This document shows, one piece after another, positions 23,184-35,000 of a stretch of 64,000 nucleotides of DNA. Each line of letters opens with the position of its first letter. Position 1 is the first letter of the stretch. Source of the stretch: Gigaspora rosea (lineage: Eukaryota > Glomeromycota > Glomeromycetes > Diversisporales > Gigasporaceae). The position numbers and the translations under genes are program-made. The notes under the pieces were generated by a model. That model saw only the letters and a program-made list of their open reading frames with translations, had not been told where the DNA came from and did no database searches. The stretch is taken from the NCBI GenBank assembly GCA_003550325.1, contig QKWP01001170.1, forward strand, positions 24,209-88,208. The letters are read 5' to 3'.

Positions 23184-24518
23184 TAAGGTAGGCATACCTA
23201 TTTCCAGGGATCACCCTATTTCCGTGGATTCTACATTCACCTATTTATTGTCAGACAAATTAGTTAATATATAAGTAAAATAAAGTTTAAATAGGTTATA
23301 CAGCTTACATATATATAAATATATTCTAAAAGCTTTTTTTGTTTTTTTTTATGTGAAATTTTTTTTCTCTTACTATTAGTGCCAAGACAATTTATTTTTA
23401 TAATGACGAGAACCAATTTATTACACATTAATTCTTTCAATTTAAAAAAAAAATACGTAATGATTTTGAATGTAATAAGTAACTCACCAGTCCCCAGTCC
23501 GTAGAACACATGTTTACCACATGTTTAACGCATTTTTTTCACACGTTTTTTGGTTGGGGCGCTCGTTATTAAATAACTGTTTTTTTATTTCATTATGATC
23601 GTTTGAGTAAAGCTTCAATAAAATAAGCAAAGGTTCCACAACCAATTTCACGATCCTGTTCCCAATGCATCATAAATTTAAACTCTAAAAACAAAAAAAT
23701 CTTTGTTTTTGCAACACGAATCTTATTTTTCTTGTACTTGCACAATAGTATATGTAATGAACTGAGTAATATTTTCAAAAAATAATACAGCTTCGCGTCA
23801 AGCATCTATTCAAGAAGCTTTGAATTTTCTTGAAGTGCAAAAGACTAGTTCAAGTTTACTTTTAAGTGTACGCAAAGTTGCTTTTAATTTTTGTATCGCC
23901 AAACAAATATTGCGTGATGCTATAGCTAGAGGTCCGCGAAATTGAAGTATTAGTTATTAAGTTTATTGCTAATTATCGTATATTGAATATAATTTTTTAT
24001 TAAATAAATTATCAAAAGAATGTTAAATAAATATTTTTCATAACGAATTACATGTGTCATAAAAATTTTATAAAGCTTGGTTAAAATTTTTTTGATTAGT
24101 TTATTTGTCTTAATGTTCGTAAAAAAAATTTTTTTTATAAACTTTTTTACTTAAAATTAAACAGCCAAGTCTATTAATAAAAAATACCATCTGATTTATG
24201 TAAAAGTTTTATATTATTGTAATTTAGTATTACGAATATACTTATCTAATAAATTTTATCAAATGTACTTAATAAAAAAATATGTGTATTATGTATTCAC
24301 GGGAATAGGTTAGTTGCTCCTTATTTTTTATAAATAATATAAATTCGAACTTTATTATTAAAATAATTTTATATATAAGTAAATATAAATAAATTTTATT
24401 TTTAAATAGTCAATTATTTGTAGATCGTAAATATAAAATTTTATAAATATATATGAAAATTTGAAAAATTTTTATATGTAGCAAAAAAAAATCTTTGGAA
24501 ATAGGTATGTCTACCTTA
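23184..24518 (+). mobile_element. 1.3-kb TA-flanked element with HTH-like relic
   Basis: Ends TAAGGTAGGCATACCTATTT and its near complement (right end CTACCTTA at 24511-24518), flanked by TA. The 1,335-base length fits a full-size Tc1/mariner or pogo element. A + strand patch at 23791-23943 reads SIQEALNFLEV... SVRKVAFNFCIAKQILRDAI.. and resembles a psq-type helix-turn-helix, then stops. No DDE catalytic triad is recognisable, so any transposase is decayed. The minus ORFs at 23264-23509 and 23593-23805 look like chance. Confidence 0.55.
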
Positions 24519-25244
24519 TATATGTTTATTTTATTGTGTAACAGGTCTTTTTGTTTTAATGCAATAATGAGATTTGATTGTATAGTGATATTTTTGTTGG
24601 TGATGTTTTTGGGTTTGTAATGATATAGTTATAGTTTAATCTTAAGTGGTTGGTTTGTATTACAGCTGATCAATCGTCAAATTGTAATTTAATGTTAAAG
24701 TGATAAAGATTCACAGTTAAAGTTATGAATATGATCTATTTGTCTTGACTTTTCTAGTTCATTTATGGTCTTAAAGTAATCTGTTTTTTTAGTTGTTGAG
24801 ATTGTTATAAATATAGGCAGAGAATATTAGTAAATTAATCATATAATAAGTTTTTGTTGTTAATTATAGATTACTTGTCACAAGATTTTATTGTGATTTA
24901 AGATCAAAGAAGCTTGGTTATGAAATTAATAAATTATGGTCTGTGTTGTATATTATTGGTGTCTTGGTTCTTAGATGATTTGCTGTTCCAGTATTTTTAC
25001 AATTATTCGATCAGCTTTTAAGTTGCATGTTGTTGTGTTTTTGTAATTCAGTTATCCAGTTATCATTGTTATTTGGTAAGAAGAGCAGTAATATAGTATT
25101 TTTACATGATCTACTGCTTAATAAGAATTTGGAATTCCCAAAAAACCTTTTGAATCCAGAAAACTAAAGACTTGTTAAATATAAATATATAATTTTTATA
25201 CTACAATACTAAAACTAGTCTTGTATTTTTGAGATATTTGCTAC
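24519..25244. other. Gene-free flank containing an older repeat
   Basis: T/G-rich + strand with few C residues. The last ~120 bases (25125-25244) match 31795-31925 and 31960-32040 beyond the LTR element, so the LTR element inserted into a pre-existing repeat. Confidence 0.5.
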
Positions 25245-25991
25245 TGTTATAGAATGAAGTTCTAATTTTATTACCATTAGATTCTATAGGTTTCTACGAT
25301 TAAAATAAGCTATAGTTTATTAGAAACGGATTAATAGTTAATTGGATAATAAGGGGAGTAACAAAAATCAGGTGATTTTTTAGGGGGGAGGGGGGTAAAA
25401 AAAAGTGAAATTATATATAAGGAACCTGACTATTTATATATTAAAGGAGAGGGAGGGAGGTAGGCCTCTGATAAAAAATAATCAGGTGATTAATGACACT
25501 GCCCTAATAGATTAACACCTGTATAACATATAATTTTCTACTTTTATACCTTTATACTTTTATACTTTTATATCTCTATACTTTTATACTTTTATATCTT
25601 TATACTTTTATACTTTTATACCTTTATACTTTTATACTTTTATACCTTTCTATCTTTGTATTTTTATACTTTTCTAAAAGATATATAAACCCTAGCTTTT
25701 ACCCTTCTTTAACTTTAGGATTGGTTCCCTGCAATTCTTTAGTTATAGGAATTCTTTAGGCACAGAAACCTATAGATAGTCTTGTAGCAAAGTCTTGTAA
25801 CATACTTAAATAAAATATATCTTTGCCCAACTAAATACTCTCCTGTTCTTTGAGTAAAATATATCGAACTGCCATAGTGAGGAAACATTCCACTTCCACA
25901 CCACTTCATATCTTCTCTGACTCTACAAGATCCCTGTCGCCATGTGCCATGTTGCTAGTGGTATATTAAAAAGGCTATACCGCTTGTAACA
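25245..25991 (+). repeat. Left LTR
   Basis: Starts TGTTATAG, ends CTTGTAACA. It is 747 bases; subtracting the 153-base insert and its extra TA leaves 592, exactly the length of the right LTR. It contains a long array of TTTATACTTTTATAC-type repeats and, downstream, ATATATAAACCCTAGC, a possible core promoter region. About two dozen mismatches to the right LTR by eye, mostly transitions. Confidence 0.85.
25352..25504. mobile_element. TA-flanked MITE inside the left LTR
   Basis: 153 bases flanked by TA (25350-25351, 25505-25506); ends AGGGGAGT and ACTGCCC, with AATCAGGTGATTTTTT and its complement subterminally. The right LTR at the same place (about 31255) has a single TA and no insert. G-rich runs (GGGGGGAGGGGGG) near 25385. 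Confidence 0.8.
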
Positions 25992-26400
25992 TTTTGGTGC
26001 CTTCTGGCAGAAAGCATTAAAAATAACTGGAATTCATTAAAAACTGTTGGAAATATTAAAAACAGTCAGAACTTTTAGGACCTTCTTCTCCTCCTTGAAA
26101 ATTAAAGCAGCCAGAAACATTGTTCAAATATTGAAGAGTGGAAACATTAAGTTGAATCCTCTCCTTCTTTTCTTTTGGAAAAGATTATTTCTTTTATTTA
26201 CGTCTGACTATTACCAAGGAGTAATAGCTTTTGGTTTTTCTGTCAAATTGAAAGAGATTCATTCAAAAGGGCATACTTGAAGCCTCTTGCATTTGTTGCA
26301 CCGGTATTTTTCTGTCAAATTGAAAAAGATTCATTCAGAAGGGCATACTTGAAGCCTCTGCTTTTGTAGCAACCCATTTAGTTATTTAGCTTATTGATAC
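25992..26400 (+). other. LTR-element leader: PBS and duplicated motif
   Basis: Starts with the PBS-like TGGTGCC (complement of a tRNA 3' CCA end). At 26235-26285 and 26306-26360 a GTCAAATTGAAAAAGATTCATTC phrase and GGGCATACTTGAAGCCTC phrase are tandemly duplicated; the same duplication is present on the minus strand at 4440-4570. Confidence 0.6.
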
Positions 26401-26454
26401 AGTCTTGAAACCTTATTAATGACTTAAAACCAGAAAATTTTTATAAAAAAAAAA

Positions 26455-27060
26455 AAAAAAATTATGAAATGAAAAACCTCTCACCCTCTTAAAATTTGAT
26501 TCTATTTAAATCTCCCAACTCCACAAAATACTAAAATCTATCACATTCTACATAAACTCCAAATCAACATAACCCTGGACCACAAATTCCAAATTTATCC
26601 AAACCTACTATTACCACAAACCCAATTTCACTAAAATCTGACTATATTAAACCCCAAGTACCCACTATATATATGCTATACCAAAACATTTTATTACTAA
26701 TTATTTACTTATCTCTTTATTTAATATATTTTAATTTAATTTAATACATTTACCCAACCCAATCCTACTTCTAATTTCTAATTTCTGACCATCCAACCTC
26801 TCATTCCAAACCAAACCCGTCTACCACCCTCATTTATTCCTTATTATTCGCTTCTTACCTCTAAAACTATACCTAAAACCTTTATTCCTTATAACCTGCT
26901 AAACACCCAAACCCTAACCTCTCTTACTTCTAATTAACTAATCCTTAAACCCGAATTTATCTTAATAATCTATCACTAATACCCCGCATTTTAATCCAAA
27001 ACCTAATCTTCCCTACTAATCCTACGAACTTATCTATTATATGTATTCACGCAGACGTAA
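26455..27060. other. G-poor, C-rich tract on the + strand
   Basis: About 600 bases in which + strand G is rare while C stays common (runs such as CCCAACCCAATCCTAC). No ORF. The asymmetry stops near 27050. It sits inside the LTR element and could reflect an ancient strand-specific base change or an unrelated low-complexity insert. Confidence 0.5.
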
Positions 27061-28900
27061 TACGATTAGGGACCTCTAGTCGCCTTTTGGGAGAAATTCC
27101 AAGTTGACCAACCAAGTTCATAAATGTTTTGTTGAATTTGGTCCATCAGCACCTCGATTAGTATGACTAAAGTCAAATTTCTAAACCCCAAGATACCAAC
27201 ATCCCAAATCGCCGAAACCCGATTTTACTGCCCACGATCCCGGAATTTCAACCTCTATCCGAAACTTGAACTTCTCTAAAGATCCCAGCTTCTTAATCGA
27301 TTTACCAAACACAATTCGCCCTATCAAAAGAATTGGATGATTTGTTTAGAGTTCTTATTCAAAAAAAAATCAGTATTAGTAATCAAAGAAATATATATAT
27401 GAAAATAATATATAATAAATAATAAAAACAACGAATACTTATCGTATTGGAAGCCTGGACCCAGAACCAATAAATCAGAAAGATTGATCATCTCGCATAT
27501 ACTGATTATCTCGTCGAAATCACCACAATCATATTGATCAAACCAATCGTGAAAAAAACTATTTTTTTTTTTGTATTCATCGCATATTCTTTTGAATTTT
27601 TTTTTACTTGCTGATTTCTGATACCTGTGGAACCCATTTAAGCTTTGAATACTGCAAGATCCAAAGAAGGGCCCCAAAGATCAAGTCCCAAGACCAAATT
27701 CAACCTTTTGAATCTGATCAAAACTCCAGGACCAAAGTTATCAAATAACCATCTAGTTTCTGATTCAGGAACTACCCAGAGCACTCGGGCCCACAAAAAA
27801 AGCGCCACCCTGGGACAACCACCTTGCAACAACGCAAGACTCTGTAGAGGAAAATCAGATCCAGCAAATATAAATGAAGCCTAAAGAGTTAGTTAAATTT
27901 TATGAAAAAAAATAGAGGCCCAAAGTCAAAAAATATATATATATATAATAAATACCTAATCTATGTTGAAATACACCAAAACTAAATAAACCCAGTGCCA
28001 AGTGCTAGATCCAAAAAGGCGAGACCCAGAAGAGTAAGGTAGGTCCAATGAAGAAATACTGGAATCGACGAAGATATATAAGCCCAAACCCACATATGAA
28101 GGAAGTAAAATATCTGGAATATAGAAACAAAGACCCATTGGGTAAAGCAAAACAAACAAGACCTTCCAAGGGCGATGTTGAAAAAAAAGACTATAAAAAA
28201 AAAAAAAAAAAAGGATACCTACGCAAAACTCCCCAATAATTTGACTTATGGCACCACCAGAGTAACAAGACTCAAACCCAAGACCTCGTAAAGAAAGACA
28301 AGCCCAAATAAAAATCAAAACTAAGACCTACCCCAAAACTACTCCAAACACCAGGACCCTTGATGTAAAGATACCAGAAATTGGACGACTATCTCGCACT
28401 AGCAAAGACTGACCCATACCTATGAGAATGCCAACATGACTCAACTGAAAGGAATAAAGAACCAGACTAACGTTTATCAAGAATACCCTGAGCACTCATA
28501 CAGAGAAACAGACTTATGCAGCAAGAACTTGACAACTAGACTAAGCCTCCACTAGGAAGCTCCGCGAACGTCAAGACCCACGAGAATGCTGAAGACAAAC
28601 TGAAACCTAAAGAACAAACTATACTGATAAAAAAATCTTGTAGACCTATACACCCCAAGACAGAGAAAAGTAGAGATAGCACCTACCTAGACAATGTACA
28701 CCTACACTAATGACGAAATCGTAAATACTTCGAACATCAGAGAAGACCATAACGCTGAAAACCACATAACTGACAAAAGATTCTGACACCGACTACGACA
28801 ATGAAACCCACGAATACACCTAGAGCTACGATTCAGAAAACAACAATAGTTCCAAGATCAATATTCTGAAAAAAAGAGAAAAAGAGTTAACATGTGTAAA
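27061..28900. other. T-poor, A/C/G-balanced tract without a recognised gene
   Basis: Higher in GC than the surroundings and depleted of T on the + strand (dense AAGACC / AACTGA words). ORFs exist on both strands (27324-27677 minus, 27645-27884 plus, 27956-28318 minus) but none has a domain, a clean splice model or consistent coding character. A similar style of sequence occurs on the minus strand at 56430-56850. Confidence 0.35.
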
Positions 28901-29308
28901 TCGAAAAAATTATTAATTTAATATTACACATGATCTTCCAGTATAACGTAATGACTATTACTATGATTGTGACCGATGGAACACGTATTATTAAATCGTG
29001 ATCGAAATCAAGTGTAGTAACCGCGCAAAATTTATACTAACGATTACTTGCGTTACTTACTTCAAAGCTACGCAAAGTATTTGATGAACATTAAATAATT
29101 AATCAGAAAAGATAACAATAGACAAAGACTTTATTTTTTTTTATACTTAAAATTTTTAGATACCGAAACTTCAAAACTTTATTATTACATCAAAACACTT
29201 TTCAATTTTATTAACTTTATTAATATCATTTACTATTTATTTTTAAAACTCAATATTACTGTATTTTATTTATTATTATTACTATTACAACATTAATTAT
29301 TACTCATA

Positions 29309-29749
29309 TTATTTACAAAATTTCGAAAAATTTAAGAATTTTATTTCAAGAATAATTAAAATAGATACAAAAATTATTTGTAAAATAATACGACGATTTC
29401 TATTTACTTCTTCAACCCTTCTTTGCCACTCTTTATTTTCTTCTTCCAACTCTCGATTTTCTTTTTCCAACTCACTATTTTCTTTTTTCAACTCTCTAGC
29501 TTCTTCAATCCTTCTTCTTTCTACTTCTCCAACTCTTCTTCTCAAATCTGTATTTTCATCTTCTAAGTTCACCGCCCAAGCCCTCCACCTATTTCGTTCT
29601 AGAATTACTTGCTCGTGCTGACTTGCTTGTTGAAGGGCTTCAATATCGGGAGGACTTATTTCTTGTGCTTCTTCCTGATAGTTTATGATCCGGTTTTGAA
29701 GTGCCACTATTCGAGAGAGGACAGATTCAGATTTCTTCGTACGAGTCAT
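29309..29749 (-). CDS. Coiled-coil, tail-anchored protein of unknown function
   Basis: 146 codons, uninterrupted, ATG at 29749. Residues 1-40 are basic then Gln/Glu-rich; about 61-118 form a strong coiled coil with heptad-like Leu/Val spacing and repeated KEN/EEN units (for example ELEKENRELEEENKEWQRRV); 121-136 is an Ile/Leu/Phe-rich segment at the C terminus with a short basic tail, so a C-tail membrane anchor is likely. No signal peptide. It lies antisense to, and inside, the LTR element at 25245-31741, with no other ORF beside it. It could be a captured host gene, an element-borne accessory gene, or a fortuitously preserved ORF. Base composition is more balanced than its flanks, which favours real coding. 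No family recognised. Confidence 0.5.
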   Translation of the reverse strand: MTRTKKSESVLSRIVALQNRIINYQEEAQEISPPDIEALQQASQHEQVILERNRWRAWAVNLEDENTDLRRRVGEVERRRIEEARELKKENSELEKENRELEEENKEWQRRVEEVNRNRRIILQIIFVSILIILEIKFLNFSKFCK

Positions 29750-31135
29750 TTATGAAATAAAAATAATTAGAAACGACTATTCCTAAGCGTTATATACTGG
29801 AAAAAGGGAAAATAAAATAAACACAAGTGCGTTGGCCACCACAACTTGTGAAAAAAAAGAGAAAACAAAGTTTATAAGGGGAAAATATCTACTGGGGTGA
29901 CCTCTATAGAGGTTATAGAACACAATATAGAGCACTCACCTAGTCGTAGAAGACTGGCTTTGCACACAGCAAATGCTAAAGCTAAGCTCACAGCCCGAAA
30001 GTATACACACCTGGAGCAAGGCAAAGCAAGGCAAAAAATCGACAAAAAGTTTTTATAAAAAGAAAATTTATTATCTAACTGAAAAAAAAAAAGAAAAAGG
30101 ACAAATTAATTAAAAAAAATTTTTTAGAAAAAGAAAAGGACAATAAAAAGGAATAAATAAAGAATATTAATTGGGGAAGATGTTGAGCAAAATTTTGAAG
30201 GAAATGAACATTTGAGATACAGATTTTAAATAGAAATGAACAATAGAGATAATTACCGGTATTCCAAAATAGAAAATCAATCAACTATAAACAACAATGG
30301 AGAAATTACAATGATGAGAAAATAATTTGCATAATTAAAAATTAGCTAATAATAAATACCAATTAGAAAAATAGAAGCTAATTTTAGATAAATTAATAAG
30401 GAAAGTTTGGAGACCTCACAACTTTTATAGGGAGAAAGCAACAATAAAATCGCCAAAACACATGTTGAAAAAAATTTTTGACAAGTTTTGCCAAGTTTTG
30501 TCGAACACTTTCAAAACAAATTATTGCACATGAACAGTACAAATGCAAACCATGTGGAAATTCAAAAATTAACATGCGATAAAATTCTTTAGTGTACAAG
30601 AAAAACCAGGTCATAACAAGTATCTTATCAATTGAGATTCTCAAGCACAATCATATATGAATCATTAGTTTCAACAATTATACATGATAAAGGATGTGCA
30701 TCTCCAAATTAATTCCCAAATCAGTCATTAATTTGACAAGTAAATCCATGTTGACATGATATCTATATTAGATTTTCCCATTACGATTCTAACTTCATAT
30801 TACCATATTTGAAAGTTTCTCCAACAATTCTAAAAAAAAATATTACCGAGAGATACAAAACCAAAATAGACAAAATACTAGAAACAGAAAAAACTCAGGA
30901 ACACCAATTACCCAGGCAATAGAATTCAAAATAGAAACTTCTATTCTTTAGTCTCGAACCTTAGCCATATCTATTAAATTAATCACATGCTAAAACCAAG
31001 CAAAGGAACTATTGAAGGACCCAGAGTTTAATGAAGTACTAGATACAGATATGAATTTTATAATTAGACAGTATATAATTTTCTTTAATAATTTTTTTAA
31101 GTTATTAGATTCAGAAACTCACGGAGTTCGTTCTT
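29750..31135. other. LTR-element interior, nothing recognised
   Basis: AT-rich with A runs on the + strand; contains a CACAAGTGCG...CTTGTG short inverted repeat at 29822-29849. ORFs at 30075-30284 and 30393-30650 (minus) are low-complexity. No reverse transcriptase, RNase H or integrase motif found. Confidence 0.45.
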
Positions 31136-31149
31136 AAAAGGGACAGAAA
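31136..31149 (+). other. Polypurine tract
   Basis: AAAAGGGACAGAAA immediately upstream of the right LTR, as expected for plus-strand priming. Confidence 0.7.
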
Positions 31150-31741
31150 TGGTATAGAATAAAGTTCTAGTTTTATTACTATTAGATTCTATAGGTTTCT
31201 ATAATTAAAATAAGCTATAGTTTATTAGAAATGGATTAATAGTTAATTGGATAATAATAGATTAACACTTGTATAACATATACTTTTCTACTTTTATACC
31301 TTTATACTTTTATACTTTTATATCTTTATACTTTTATACTTTTATATCTTTATACTTTTATACTTTTATACCTTTATACTTTTATACTTTTATACTTTTC
31401 TATCTTTGTATTTTTATACTTTTCTAAAAGATATATAAACTCTAGCTTTTACCCTTCTTTAACTTTAGGATTGGTTCCCAGCAATTCTTTAGTTATAGGA
31501 ATTCTTTAGGTACAGAAACCTATAGATAGTCTTGTAGCAAAGTCTTGTAACGTACTTAAATAAAATATATCTTTGCCCAACTAAATACTCTCCTGTTCTT
31601 TGAGTAAAATATATCGAACTGCCATAGTGAGTAAACATTCCACTTCCACACCGCTTCATATCTTCTCTGACCCTACAAGATTTCTGTCACCATGTGCCAT
31701 GTTGCTAGTGGTATATTAAGAAGGCTATACCACTTGTAACA
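31150..31741 (+). repeat. Right LTR
   Basis: 592 bases, starting TGGTATAG (TGTTATAG in the left copy) and ending CTTGTAACA. Lacks the MITE found in the left LTR. Confidence 0.85.
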
Positions 31742-32977
31742 CTACATACTGCATATAGTTTTGTATTTTTACGTTGTCTACCCTTTGCTATTGTCACTTG
31801 CGAAATCTAAAAAAGGGTTTGGGATCCAGAAAACTAAGGTCTTGTTGAATATAAATATGAAAATTTTCATACTACATTGCTGAGACTAGTATTGTATTTT
31901 TTTTTTGAGATTTTGCTATGTAATGCATATGGTTTTGTATTTTTATATTGTGTACCCATTGGCATTGTTACTAGCAAGAGTTTAGAATTCTAAAAAAAGG
32001 GTTTGGGATCCAGAAATCTAAGGTCTTGTCAAATATAAATATAAATTTTCAAAGGTAATACACTTTATAAAGAAAGTTATATTGTATTTACAAAGTCCTA
32101 TATTTTAATAGTAAATTATATAGATTAACCAATCAGCACAAGTTTCACAATAATCGCAATGGAAATAAATCTGCCCATATGTATTACTTGTGCTATAAAA
32201 CATACTGCCATTATTGGTTGTACCATAAAACATGCTGCTACTATATTATTGCTTGTATCAAACATGTTATTAATATTTTTCTTTAAATATTTAGGGCTGT
32301 GATCATATTGTTAAGGCATTATATTTTTACTATAATTATCTATATTATTGAAATTATAATTACTATTTTTTTTTATTTTCTGAATATTCTTCACTTTTAA
32401 TTAAGGGTAGAGAGTACTATTTTAAAATTACATATTAACTGAATAGTAAAGTTTAAAATGAATAGTTTTTATTAATATTTATAAATTTTTAAATATAATT
32501 ATAGACTAGATTTTTCTGATTCTAATAGTAGTAACATTATTAAAATCAGTTAAGTAATTAACATGATATGCATATTTTAAGATAGAATATTAAAATTTTA
32601 TATATAAATTAGTCAATCAGAATTAAAATTTTGTACTATACAAAAAAATTTGGAATAATTTAAAAAACTTGTGATATATATAAGCATGTTTTCTTGAAAT
32701 AATATAGCTTCTAAAAATTCAACTATAATAAATAAAGAGTTTTAATTTACAAGCCTCAAAATTTTAGCAAAAATAATTGTAGCTTTAAAAAATTTATTAA
32801 TAGCATAATTTCTTTATCTATATAAATCTTATTGTGGTACCAATATTATATAAAAAATGATCTAATTCTTCTTCATATTAATAACAGATTATATAGTATA
32901 TATAACTAGTAGGCCTGAACAATAAATATTTATAGCATAGGTAGCTATAAAAGACCAATACTCTAGTTACTTTATTT
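31742..32977. other. Repeat-rich gene-free flank
   Basis: Two further partial copies of the 25125-25244 repeat (31795-31925 and 31960-32040; shared GGGTTTGGGATCCAGAAA). A TTAAGGGTAGAGAGTAC at 32402 resembles the left end of the TTAA-flanked elements at 46313 and 55188, but I see no right end. Otherwise AT-rich. Confidence 0.4.
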
Positions 32978-33129
32978 GTTATCCTTAGGGTTTCTCAAAC
33001 TCAAATCAAATCAAATATTTGGTATATTTAAATTTGATTAAATCAAATAAGCCTTGATTTGAATTTAATTTGAATTAAAATTATAAATTTTTTAAATCAA
33101 ATCAAATATTTCAAATATTTGATTAGTTT

Positions 33130-33590
33130 CCTATGAATCTAAACTGAACTGAACTTAGGTCAAGTTCAGGTTCAGGTTCAGTATTGAACCTGAATCTAAA
33201 CATTTTTTAAAACATGTTTAGGTTCAGGTTCAGTATTGAACTTTTAGAGCTAGTTAGGTTCAGTTCAGGTTTAGTTCATAAGTTCATGAACATGTTCAGA
33301 TTCAGTCTAGCATTATATAAACTAGTTATTCTAGGTTTGGCCCATATTTGGTCTGGTTCAGACCAGACTCAAACTCTAAATTTTATTATTTAAAACTTTA
33401 TACTAAACTTAAACTCAATTAAAAGTTTGGTTGGGCTAGTCCAAATTTTGCAAACTAGTTTGTGTCTAAATAAAAATATATGTATTTTTTGATACTGAAC
33501 AAGTTTACTTAGAATGAGAAGTATAAATCAGTTAGTATAATTTAAAGAATCATAGTATTTTGTATAATTTTATTATAGAAATTATTAAAA
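33130..33590. mobile_element. GAACCTGAAC element copy 2, left part
   Basis: Aligns to 8825-9250 of copy 1: the TTCAGG arrays, the AGTAATTCTAGGTTTGG-like region and the GAGAAGTATAAATCAGTTA phrase. Breaks off near 33590 where unrelated sequence and the 9.8-kb element begin. The matching right part is 43833-46195. Confidence 0.7.
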
Positions 33591-34149
33591 ATTGTATTTT
33601 ATATGAAATCATATCCACCGATTTGATTTTTTTTTGTTTGTTTTGACGCGCCCCAAAATTAAAGTTACACAATATGCAGGGTAAGTCAGCTAGTTGACGC
33701 ACAGTTTAGACCAATAAATTTAGAACATGTGATACAGTTAAACTATCTACTGTACTATAAATATGCATAACTTGCTTTTAGAAAAATTAGAAAGTGCGTG
33801 GTTCCAGGGACTAAAGGCAAGTAGGCAAGGCCTACAGATTCCTCACCCGCCACATAAGGTAATGATTTGTCTATATAGACCATATGCAAGAGTGTTTTCT
33901 TTCTACAACAAAGTAATGCAATTACTTTCTAACCTCTTAGTATGTACGTACTAGACCCGGGCTTACTATATAGTTAAAAATTGGTGGAATATAACATTGC
34001 CCAGGTCTTGTAAGCGAAAATTTTACGGTACTACCTTTATAAAGAACTATATGCCGGTATAAATTTTTCAATCTCACTCAAGAACTTTATTTTTTATATT
34101 TATTATAAGTATTCGGTTGTTTTGCATTTTGCTAACACTTTTTTTTATA

Positions 34150-34640
34150 ACTTTTTTTTTTTTGATAGATAATTGGTGTCGAATATTGGATTTAGATCGC
34201 AAGTTTGGTCTGTATAAGCGAATGTTGGCCAAATATTCTGGTAAATTTTTCTAAAGGTTTAATCATTTTTGGCTTCTCTATATTCAACATAACTATTCAA
34301 TCAACAGTAATTACTAATGAAGATATAAGCAAAACAAAATAATGGAATGTCAAGAAAGGTTTATTTATTGCAGATGAATACGAAAATGTGACTGCTAATT
34401 TAACAGGTAAATTAATTAAATCGCTGAAGAATATACTAATAATGCATTTGTTGAGGAAAAATATATTTTATTATGAGAAGCATTTTAAGATTTAACCAGA
34501 TTGTTAGAAATTGAAACCGGACAATACAACGGCATTAAGATATTAGGGAGAAATTAATTATATGATGAAAAGGTATAATAAATCAGCCGTAATTTGCCAC
34601 TGTAATAATTGGTAAGTTTGGAATAAATTTTTATAGTTAA
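34150..34640 (+). repeat. Duplicated segment A, copy 1
   Basis: Matches 40300-40760, sharing GGCCAAATATTYTGGTAAA and AATTAATTATATGATGRAAAGGTATAAT phrases. Copy 2 keeps an open frame (QEMYFLLCKILDDLTRLLEF..., ORF start 40611), so this was once coding; copy 1 has frameshifts. Confidence 0.6.
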
Positions 34641-34769
34641 TCACGAAGAAATCATTATTCTAATACAAGCTCTAATATAACCTTAATTTATATTGTATTT
34701 AGCTTTGATATCTGAGACCGTCCAAAAATTTTTTTAGCTTTAATTGATTTTTTATTATTGTTAGAATCT

Positions 34770-35000
34770 AAGGCATTCAAATGTCGAATTATATTTTAGT
34801 TCAGACTGGTGATTGGAATGAACGCCGCAAATTCAAAATGTTTTTGCCTATGGTGTTATTGTAATAAGGAAAATTTAACTAATACTATAGAATATAGTAT
34901 AATTTCTAAGGATATGGAAAAGATTAAAAGAAACTTACTCTACACTTAATGGACACATTCAACCTCTTCTTTTTTGATATAATTCTGATTAAACGATTTA
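34770..35000 (+). pseudogene. Fragment of the transposase-like gene
   Basis: A ~230-base copy of 37890-38130 (VELYFSSDW ... NSK.. CLW.. region) with a short internal deletion and no open frame. At one codon pair it keeps ATGGAA where the larger copy has ATATAA, showing G-to-A changes in the larger copy. Confidence 0.65.

Larger units (their letters stand above)
25245..31741 (+). mobile_element. LTR retroelement, complete ends, no recognisable pol
   Basis: Two direct LTRs (25245-25991 and 31150-31741), a primer-binding-like TTTTGGTGCCTTC directly after the left LTR, and a polypurine AAAAGGGACAGAAA directly before the right one. Flanks end CTAC (25241-25244) and begin CTAC (31742-31745): a 4-base duplication, supported by an empty-site-like copy at 31911-31930. 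The 5.2-kb interior starts with the family leader (25992-26400), but then holds a G-poor tract, a T-poor tract and an antisense coiled-coil ORF rather than gag-pol. By structure it is a LARD-type or gene-carrying non-autonomous element mobilised in trans. Confidence 0.8.

Noticed and set aside
23264-23805. Minus ORFs of 81 and 70 codons
   Set aside because: Low-complexity Lys/Phe/Leu content; they do not match a transposase and lie opposite the HTH-like patch orientation.
27956-28318. 120-codon hydrophobic minus ORF
   Set aside because: Arises from the T-poor composition of the + strand; the Phe run comes from a poly(A) tract and no domain or splice support exists.
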